Shown piece after piece: positions 44,703 through 51,373 of a stretch of DNA of 64,000 bases (its first letter is position 1; every line of letters begins with the position of its first letter). The notes beneath the pieces are model-generated. The model ran no database searches and was not told the origin of the DNA. It saw nothing but the letters and a program-made list of their open reading frames with translations. The position numbers and the translations under genes were made by a program. The stretch is taken from assembly GCA_001898035.1 (NCBI GenBank), contig MKRX01000002.1, forward strand, positions 175,901 to 239,900, in the 5' to 3' direction. Source of the DNA: Armatimonadetes bacterium 55-13 (GTDB taxonomy: Bacteria; Armatimonadota; Fimbriimonadia; Fimbriimonadales; Fimbriimonadaceae).

Positions 44703-44846
44703 CGATGTTCTCTAATCTCGCCACTCCCCCAAACGGCACAGCTTTACTCTACATTACCTTCGTGCCAGACTCGCCCAAACTTGGACGGATACACCACTTA
44801 TTGGCATGAATGACGAGAAAAGTGCGGGTCTAAGCGCAAAAAAGTG

Positions 44847-45371
44847 TTAAAGAGACCGTAGCCAAGTGTCCGTTTCACGTTGAGAACGTAGCCGAATCAC
44901 CTGGTACCGCCCTTGCTCGCGCTCAAACTGCTCGATCGTCGCCCGCTTCTTCTTGTAAGAACGAAAATGCCATACCAAGATCGAATCGCGGGACAGCATT
45001 TGCCGCAGATTCTCCACGTTCCCGTTACAAATCGGCCGCTTGTCCACCACCCGAGCCACCGTTCGCCGAAACAGCCGCCATAAAGAGAACCAGCGCGGGT
45101 AGTCCAATCCCACGATCAAATCCACCCGCGCCAGCGGAATGTCCAGCCATTTCCGATACGCCGTATCCAGCACCCAAGCCTCCTGCTCGCAGATCGCCGA
45201 GATCCGCTCCCGCTGAACCTCCTCGCTCGCCGGCGTCCAATCCGCCTCCCAGGTCAGGTCGTCCACGCTGTGCCACGGCAGCCCCGTCGCTTCTCCTATC
45301 ATCCGGGCCAAGGTCGTCTTCCCAGACCCCGTCACCCCGTAAACCATGATTCTCTTCGGCGCAGTTTCCAT
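44847..45371 (-). CDS. P-loop nucleotide kinase, FlaR/AAA-like
   Basis: A 174-residue small P-loop protein: Walker A GVTGSGKTTLA at 13-23, then LPWHSVDDLTWEADWTP and a Walker B-like RVDLIVGLDYP. It resembles the 'DNA topology modulation protein FlaR' or adenylate-kinase-like group, small enzymes with an unclear substrate. Two Trp-rich motifs and a basic segment (FRSYKKKRATIEQFEREQ) are typical. Its start codon lies 24 bases from the start of the divergent DUF1003 gene. Confidence 0.8.
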   Translation of the reverse strand: METAPKRIMVYGVTGSGKTTLARMIGEATGLPWHSVDDLTWEADWTPASEEVQRERISAICEQEAWVLDTAYRKWLDIPLARVDLIVGLDYPRWFSLWRLFRRTVARVVDKRPICNGNVENLRQMLSRDSILVWHFRSYKKKRATIEQFEREQGRYQVIRLRSQRETDTWLRSL

Positions 45372-45395
45372 CGTCGTCGTTAATGAATATTAGCC

Positions 45396-45962
45396 ATGGC
45401 GAAAGATCGAGACAAGCAAAAAACCGGCTTTCAAGAACTCATCGAAACCCGCGGCGCCGTCAACCCAGACGTCGCCGAGATTATCCACAAAAATATCGAG
45501 ACCCTCCGCGAACATCAAAAGGCCAAGCGTCAGGCTCGCCCCGCCTCCCAAAAGTTCGCCGACGCCGTCACCGCCATGTCCGGCAGCATGCCCTTCGTCA
45601 CCTTCCACGCCATTCTCTTTACGTTCTGGATCCTCGCCAACGCCCACCTCTTCGGCCTCAAACCCTTCGACCCTTTCCCCTACGGCCTCCTCACCACCAT
45701 CGTCTCCCTAGAGGCCATCTTCCTCTCCATCTTCGTCCTCATCTCCCAAAACCATATGCAGGCTGAAAGCGACAAACGCGCCGAACTCGACCTCCAAATC
45801 AACCTTCTCACCGAATACGAAGTCACCCGCCTCCTCCGCCTCCTAGACCCCATCGCCCAAAAACTAGGCATAGACCCCCAAACCGACCCCGAACTAAAAA
45901 CCCTAGAACAAGAAACCAACCCCGAACAAGTCGTCCAAGAACTAGAAACCGACAAAAAATAG
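45396..45962 (+). CDS. DUF1003 domain membrane protein
   Basis: A 188-residue protein: soluble N-terminus, then two membrane helices (about residues 64-86, HAILFTFWILANAHLFGL, and 94-115, LLTTIVSLEAIFLSIFVLI), then SQNHMQAESDKRAELDLQINLLTEYEV, the DUF1003 signature, and a charged C-terminal coil. The role of the family is unknown. Only 24 bases separate its start from that of the divergent P-loop gene. Confidence 0.9.
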   Translation: MAKDRDKQKTGFQELIETRGAVNPDVAEIIHKNIETLREHQKAKRQARPASQKFADAVTAMSGSMPFVTFHAILFTFWILANAHLFGLKPFDPFPYGLLTTIVSLEAIFLSIFVLISQNHMQAESDKRAELDLQINLLTEYEVTRLLRLLDPIAQKLGIDPQTDPELKTLEQETNPEQVVQELETDKK

Positions 45963-46040
45963 CCGGAATTCGAGCGCTCTGAAAAACCAAAACCCGCAGG
46001 GTTTGTATCCGAAGGTTCCGTGCCTTCGCCTGAGCAAGCC

Positions 46041-46197
46041 CCCACCCAACGCCCTCGTCGCGAAGCGCCCCTAACACCTAGCGCGAAGCGCCCTAATACC
46101 TAACACCTGCGGCATAGCCGCCCCCAGCCACCGGCAGGTGTAGCCGCGGGAGGGGTCCCGCGCTGAGCGCGAAGAATCAAAGAGCGCAACCGCCCCA
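46041..46197. repeat. Imperfect direct repeat, copy A
   Basis: This sequence shares with 46272-46412 a series of blocks in the same order: CCCACCCAACGCCCTCGTCG, a TAACACC heptamer, AAGCGCCCTAA, AGCCGCCCCC, GCCACCGGCAGGTGTAG and GAGCGCGAA. Differences are scattered substitutions and short indels. It lies in a 509-base gap without genes. Confidence 0.7.
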
Positions 46198-46223
46198 AGA
46201 AGAACCGAAGAGGAATATAACGT

Positions 46224-46271
46224 GACATGACCGTCTCGGTCATGGTTTCCACAGACGTCCCGCCCGTGACG
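46224..46271. repeat. REP-like palindrome pair, degenerate copy
   Basis: ATGACCG-TCT-CGGTCAT (46227-46243) followed, after GGTTTC, by a weaker second stem ending in CGCCCGTG (46261-46268). It matches the element at 54321 almost base for base in the first palindrome and the spacer. It sits between direct-repeat copies A and B. Confidence 0.6.
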
Positions 46272-46412
46272 CCCACCCAACGCCCTCGTCGTGAAGCGAC
46301 CCTAACACCTTGCGCCAAGCGCCCTAACACCAGTGGCAAAGCCGCCCCCGGCCACCGGCAGGTGTAGGCGCCGGTCCCCCGGCGTGAGCGCGAACAATTA
46401 CAAGGCGCTAAC
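46272..46412. repeat. Imperfect direct repeat, copy B
   Basis: Second copy of the unit described at 46041, offset by 231 bases in the same orientation. It includes GCCACCGGCAGGTGTAGGCG and GTGAGCGCGAA and two TAACACC heptamers at 46303 and 46325. Confidence 0.7.
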
Positions 46413-46471
46413 CACAAAAAAAGACCAACAAAAAAGCACCCAGCACAACGTACTGAGCGCTCGAAAATTCC

Positions 46472-46546
46472 TGGAGCCGATGACGGGACTCGAACCTGCG
46501 ACCTGCTGTTTACGAAACAGCTGCTCTACCACTGAGCTACATCGGC
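46472..46546 (-). tRNA. tRNA-Thr (CGT)
   Basis: A complete 75-nt cloverleaf on the minus strand: acceptor GCCGATG/CATCGGC, D arm with AGCTCAGTGGTAGAGC, anticodon loop TTCGTAA (anticodon CGT, reading ACG), T arm GCAGG-TTCGAGT-CCCGT-like and an encoded CCA preceded by T. It stands alone between the repeat region and the restriction-modification operon. Confidence 0.95.
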
Positions 46547-46619
46547 ATGCCTAGAAGCGACAACAATATTACCTCACTGTCCGATCTTGTGCTACATTCC
46601 AGACCAACCACGAAGGCGC

Positions 46620-48104
46620 CTACTTCTCGCCCAAATCCCCTGCAATCAAGGCAAATTGCTCCAAGGCGGCTTGCAGGTCTTCCATGATCTCCGCCGCGAT
46701 CACGTCTGGCTCCGGCAGGTTGGCCCCATCCTCCAAACTCTCGTCGCGCAGCCACATCAGGTCTAAATTCGCCTTGTCTCGTGAGACGATCTCCTCATAG
46801 GAATAGGCCCGCCATCGTCCCTGCGGATTTTCCTCTGACCAAGTCGCTCTCCGTTCGTGCCGTTTCCCGGGCTTGAACGCCTCCACAAACTCATCCAGAT
46901 CCTCTCGTTTGAGCGTTCGAGTCTTGAGGGTGAAGTCCTTGTTGGTGCGGAAATCGTAATACCAAACCTCTCGGGTCCACGGTGTTTCGCTGGCCGGCTT
47001 TCGGTCAAAGAAGATCACATTCGCCTTGACCCCCTGCGCGTAAAAGATCCCGGTCGGGAGCCGCAAGACCGTGTGTAGATCTGCTTGAGCCATCAATCGA
47101 CGGCGAACCGTCTCTCCCGCCCCGCCTTCAAACAGGACATTGTCCGGGACCACGACTGCCGCCCGTCCGTGCTGCTCGAGGATCGTAAACACATGCTGGA
47201 CGAAATTAAGTTGTTTGTTACTCGTCGTCGCCCAAAAATCGCTTCGTTCTAGGGTCAAACTTTCTTTCTGAGTATCGCCATCCGCCCCCACGATCGTGAC
47301 GCTGCTCTTGCGGCCAAACGGAGGATTGGTGAGCACCATGGAGTACTCCCCGTGCTTGTCCATCAAGGCGTCTCGGCTCGTAAGCGGCAGGTTTCCATCC
47401 GCGTCTCCCCCCACGCCATGAAGCATCAGGTTCATCGCGCACAGACGGCTCACGCCGTCTACCAACTCCACGCCATAAACCGTCTTCGTTTTAAGTTGCC
47501 GCAGTTGGTCCAGGTCTAATCCCTTGTCTTCGGCAATGTGGTCGTGCGCGGCTAACAGGAATCCGCCCGTACCGCAAGCCGGATCACAAATCGTGTCCCC
47601 AATCTTCGGGTCCATGCATTCCACAATCGCCTGAATCAAGGGGCGAGGCGTAAAGTATTGACCGGCGCCCCCCTTCACGTCCGCCGCGTTCTTTTCCAAG
47701 AGCCCTTCGTAGGCGTCTCCTTTGACGTCGGAGGCCATCGCCGTCCAATTCTCTTTGTCGATCAGGTCAACGATTAGTCGTTGAAGTTTCGCCGGGTCCT
47801 GAATCTTGTTTTGGGCCTTCCGGAAAATCAAACCCAAAAGCCCGCCCTGCTTGGCCAATGCCTCCAGGGTGTGCCGGTACTGATTCTCTAAATCGTCTCC
47901 GGCTAGTTTGACCAGGGCGGGCCAAGAGTATTCGGCGGGAATGGCGCTGGGCACGTTATAGGGAGCCAAAGACTTCTCGTGCGCCATTTTCAGAAACAGC
48001 AGGTAGGTTAGCTGTTCAACATAGTCGCCGTAAGAAAGACCATCGTCCCGCAGAACGTTGCAGTAGTTCCACAGCTTTTGAACCAAAACTTGAGGTGAAC
48101 TCAT
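46620..48104 (-). CDS. hsdM: Type I restriction-modification DNA methyltransferase subunit
   Basis: A 494-residue HsdM, an adenine N6-methyltransferase working with HsdS. ATG 48104 overlaps the stop of the upstream DUF262 gene by 4 bases; an open frame reaches 48179 but its residues are out of family. The helical N-terminal HsdM_N domain (VLVQKLWNYCNVLRDDGLSYGDYVEQLTYLLFLKM) is followed by the SAM site DPACGTGGFLL at 174-184 and the catalytic NPPF at 260-263. It is the last of four overlapping minus-strand genes. Confidence 0.95.
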   Translation of the reverse strand: MSSPQVLVQKLWNYCNVLRDDGLSYGDYVEQLTYLLFLKMAHEKSLAPYNVPSAIPAEYSWPALVKLAGDDLENQYRHTLEALAKQGGLLGLIFRKAQNKIQDPAKLQRLIVDLIDKENWTAMASDVKGDAYEGLLEKNAADVKGGAGQYFTPRPLIQAIVECMDPKIGDTICDPACGTGGFLLAAHDHIAEDKGLDLDQLRQLKTKTVYGVELVDGVSRLCAMNLMLHGVGGDADGNLPLTSRDALMDKHGEYSMVLTNPPFGRKSSVTIVGADGDTQKESLTLERSDFWATTSNKQLNFVQHVFTILEQHGRAAVVVPDNVLFEGGAGETVRRRLMAQADLHTVLRLPTGIFYAQGVKANVIFFDRKPASETPWTREVWYYDFRTNKDFTLKTRTLKREDLDEFVEAFKPGKRHERRATWSEENPQGRWRAYSYEEIVSRDKANLDLMWLRDESLEDGANLPEPDVIAAEIMEDLQAALEQFALIAGDLGEK

Positions 48105-49876
48105 ATCGTCCACGACCAAGTGATCAGCGCCGTCGCTGCCAATCGGCGAGAGCGTTCTCGAACCGCTTCGAGATTCCAAGTGGAGTCGTGAGCCTTCAAC
48201 TCTCTCACGAGGGCTGTAACGTCCGAGTAGCTTTCAATTTTTGACACAAAAGGATTCTGTCCCGCATGGCTATTCGCCGGGGCGCTTAAAAGGCAGAGAT
48301 TTCCGATGCTGTTCACGTAAGTATCCAGGCGCTGGTCGTTAACGTCGTCTCCTAAATAGGCTTGCCAGTGATCGTCTAGGGACTGAGGAATAATGTGCTC
48401 AATGGTGTTGGTTGTCGAATAGTCCGGGAACTGTCCATGAGTTTGCAGTTTCCGGTCAATCTCCGCCAGCACCATCCGGGTAAAGGCCAGGTCGCGGCTT
48501 CGGTAGAGCGTTCGGTGGACTAGCGCCTCCTCAAATTCCTGGTCAGACACCCACACCCCATTGCGTCGGAACTGTTCCTGCAAGGCCTTCACCGGGTCCG
48601 GCTCGTTGGCAACCAAGCCAAACAGCCGGGGGAACATCGTATCGTACATCGTCGTCGGTTGCTCGGTCATCTTGCGCCGAACCAGCAAGGTCAACAACTC
48701 GTTGAGCAAAGCAAGCGCCTGCGCGGTTTGCAGGCTCCCTTGCGCGTGGGTTCGGAGCAAACCCAAAACGAACGGGGTGCAACTGTCCATTCGCGTGTGG
48801 GAGATCGCTCCCAACACCTTGCGAATCGCCGGGTCGGGGTGCATCTTTTCTTCCGGATTCACCACGTACCCATACAGCTTCGCGCACTCATGAATCTCGC
48901 TCAGCCGGTGCCGTGCGGAAGTCGCGTTCAGGTGCCGGTACTTGTTCTTGAAGTAAACATAGATCTTTCGGTGCTTGCCCACCATCTTTTTCTCGCCAAT
49001 CGAGAAGAGGTTGCGCAGATATTCCTCAAACTGCTCTCGCTTGGGAAAGAGCCTTATCGCCTGTAACCAGTGCATGTTGTGTAGCTGCTCAAAGTCGCTG
49101 ACTCCCTGTAAGGGGCGGAAAAGGTGGCTACAGATAAGCTCACTGGCCGAGAGCGGCATCCCTTTATCGTTCAAACTCTCGAAAATCGCCTGGGGGTCGT
49201 CCTTCCGGTCATCTAGGGGAATCCAGACAACCTTCAAGCTTTTCAGGAGCACGGTCGCCAGTTGCCAAAGCGAAGGGACGTCGTTGAACTGGTGTTTGAA
49301 CTTCCTTTCGACGTACGTCGTGAATTCATCCACCTGGTTGTGGCCCGGTCGATAGATCTGAACGTCCGTCAGATAGTGCGGAGAAACCGGGTTATGTTCT
49401 GAACCAAAGACCGCCCGATACGTCGGGAGCCGGTCGCCCTTGGTGGAGAGAAGTTTCAGGCGTTGGTAGTCGTCGTCGGAGGTCTGCGTGTTGGTCAGGA
49501 GCGTTCTCAATTGCAACGCGAACCCCAGCGCATCTCCCGCTTTATGTTGCAGACGTTCTAACCGCTGCATGATATGAGCCAACAGCAGGTAGACGGTGGT
49601 GATGCGTTGCTGCCCGTCGATGACCACAAAGTGCCGCCCTTCTCCCTCGGAGAATGCCTTTTCGAGCACCACGATCGGCCCAAAGAAGTGCTCCGCCTCC
49701 TCAACTGAAGAACCATCGTTTAGGTCGGGCAGGATTTCCTCGGAAATGTCCTCGAAGAGTTGGTCCCACTGCTTCTTCTCCCAGGCATAGCCGCGCTGAA
49801 AGAACGGAATTTCGTAGCGGACATCGCCCTCGAAGATCTCTTGAAAGGTGCGATTGCGTACGTTGTCTTGGGGCAT
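48101..49876 (-). CDS. GmrSD-type DUF262-DUF1524 nuclease inside RM operon
   Basis: A 591-residue protein with the two-part layout of GmrSD-type modification-dependent (type IV) enzymes. DUF262 at the N-terminus carries IPFFQRGYAW (23-32) and the NTPase/ParB-like VVIDGQQRITT (DGQQR 87-91). The DUF1524 HNH nuclease near the C-terminus has NTIEHIIPQS (EHIIPQS 493-499). Its ATG directly abuts the hsdS stop (TAGATG) and its stop overlaps hsdM, so it is expressed as part of the type I operon. It could cut glucosylated or hydroxymethylated phage DNA that HsdR cannot. Confidence 0.88.
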   Translation of the reverse strand: MPQDNVRNRTFQEIFEGDVRYEIPFFQRGYAWEKKQWDQLFEDISEEILPDLNDGSSVEEAEHFFGPIVVLEKAFSEGEGRHFVVIDGQQRITTVYLLLAHIMQRLERLQHKAGDALGFALQLRTLLTNTQTSDDDYQRLKLLSTKGDRLPTYRAVFGSEHNPVSPHYLTDVQIYRPGHNQVDEFTTYVERKFKHQFNDVPSLWQLATVLLKSLKVVWIPLDDRKDDPQAIFESLNDKGMPLSASELICSHLFRPLQGVSDFEQLHNMHWLQAIRLFPKREQFEEYLRNLFSIGEKKMVGKHRKIYVYFKNKYRHLNATSARHRLSEIHECAKLYGYVVNPEEKMHPDPAIRKVLGAISHTRMDSCTPFVLGLLRTHAQGSLQTAQALALLNELLTLLVRRKMTEQPTTMYDTMFPRLFGLVANEPDPVKALQEQFRRNGVWVSDQEFEEALVHRTLYRSRDLAFTRMVLAEIDRKLQTHGQFPDYSTTNTIEHIIPQSLDDHWQAYLGDDVNDQRLDTYVNSIGNLCLLSAPANSHAGQNPFVSKIESYSDVTALVRELKAHDSTWNLEAVRERSRRLAATALITWSWTI

Positions 49877-51373
49877 CTAGCTGGCGCCTCCAAAGGCTTT
49901 TTGGAGGATGGCTTGGCGAAGATGATTTGCTCGCGTGAGGTTTGTTGCGATTAGCGATTCCATTTGCTTTACAAGAGACATTCTGCGCTCTAATTCTGTA
50001 ACGATTCGACACTGTTCTTTAAGTGGCGGAAGCGGAACCACAATACTTGTTAACTGCGGTTGGGCTATTTTATAGATTCCCGCTGTTGTCTTTACACGGT
50101 CTTCAATTTGCCTTCGGATAAATTTAGAGGGCCAAATTGTGGCAATCCAATTACTTACACTTAGGTCGCTAGAAAAACGCAGGCGAATCATGGTGTCCGG
50201 ATAAATTGTGGGTTCCAATGGTGCCTGTGCCGTGGTACCACGCCCTACAAGGTGTAAACTGCCATTCCCGCGCGATACAAAGAAGTCACCTTCCTTAATC
50301 CAAACGTCTTTTGGTAGACCTGAATCAAATGAGAGATATCGAACGTCGGAATAATCAAAACCATTTTCCAAGAATGCACTTAGACGAAGTGCCCTTATGC
50401 CAGGAGGATAGTCTTTCCCTTTTTGCGAAATCCCGTTGCACGGTGGAGCAGTGATAACCTGGGCAATTGAAACACAAGCCCAGCCCGTGGGTAAGTCAAC
50501 ACCAGCGAAGGCAGGTGTTACTGGCTCGAAATATTTACCCCTGCCCGCCCAAGCCTTTCGCCGCTCTTCTAAAATACGCTGAAGCAGTTGCTCCCCGGTC
50601 TCAAAGGAATCCATCGGGAGTGAGGGTTGAGGGCCTGAACCGCCCGCATCTTCGGAGCGGCTGTTTTGTAAACAGCGGGTCGCCAATTCATACTCCGTAG
50701 GCACCAACCGCCCCTCACAAGCCGCCTTGAGCACCGAAGCCCGGTAACGCTTAAGATTAGCCTGGGCTCGCTTGAGTGCGGAAACAGCAATATCTAGACG
50801 AGATATCTGGGCATCCAAAAACGAAACGATTTCGTCCTGAGTTTCAACATCTGGAATGCAAACACAGAATGCTTTTGCTTCTGGGAAATAAATAGTGGTG
50901 TGAGCTACACCCTCGGAGATACTATGCAAAAATCTCTTTTCGGATTGGAATATACATTGCAGAAATCTCGGGCGAAGAAGCGGTGAGCAGATCCAGTTCA
51001 CAAATCCTTGGCTGGTAGCCATCTCGCTGCCTAATATAACGGCATATCCGATGGAACCTGTCCTACTTAAACAGACAGTCCAGGGGGGAAGGACAACTGC
51101 TGCGGAATTTGAAATCCCTAGAGGGTTTGTAGTTTCGCTGGTTTCGTAAATTACCCGTCCATCATGGGCACGGGCATCAGATACATTCATCCATGGAATG
51201 TCGCCGCCCCAATATTCTGGATGTCTTCTGCTAGGCGTATGTCCTGACATCATTGTGGCGACGCTGTTGAGAAAAACCCAGCGCCATCCTACTGGTGCCG
51301 TCTTGGAAGGTATTCCAACCGAAAGAGCACCATTTCCCGGTCTAATATCGGTGGTTGCTGCTCTACCGCTCAC
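49877..51373 (-). CDS. hsdS: Type I restriction-modification specificity subunit
   Basis: A 498-residue HsdS with two target-recognition domains, each followed by a conserved helix. TRD1 begins WVFLNSVATMMSGHTPSRRH and ends with FLDAQISRLDIAVSALKRAQANLKRYRASVL. TRD2 begins LPTGWACVSIAQVITAPP and ends with ELERRMSLVKQMESLIATNLTRANHLRQAIL. It sets the split target sequence. It overlaps hsdR by 4 bases. The TRD-coding parts (about 50000-50450 and 50830-51200) look more AT-rich than the neighbours, which is usual for horizontally exchanged TRDs. Confidence 0.95.
   Translation of the reverse strand: MSGRAATTDIRPGNGALSVGIPSKTAPVGWRWVFLNSVATMMSGHTPSRRHPEYWGGDIPWMNVSDARAHDGRVIYETSETTNPLGISNSAAVVLPPWTVCLSRTGSIGYAVILGSEMATSQGFVNWICSPLLRPRFLQCIFQSEKRFLHSISEGVAHTTIYFPEAKAFCVCIPDVETQDEIVSFLDAQISRLDIAVSALKRAQANLKRYRASVLKAACEGRLVPTEYELATRCLQNSRSEDAGGSGPQPSLPMDSFETGEQLLQRILEERRKAWAGRGKYFEPVTPAFAGVDLPTGWACVSIAQVITAPPCNGISQKGKDYPPGIRALRLSAFLENGFDYSDVRYLSFDSGLPKDVWIKEGDFFVSRGNGSLHLVGRGTTAQAPLEPTIYPDTMIRLRFSSDLSVSNWIATIWPSKFIRRQIEDRVKTTAGIYKIAQPQLTSIVVPLPPLKEQCRIVTELERRMSLVKQMESLIATNLTRANHLRQAILQKAFGGAS

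Noticed and set aside
46071-46417. Small open frames in the repeat region
   Set aside because: They arise from the GC-rich repeats, overlap both repeat copies and show no start signals or protein-like sequence.
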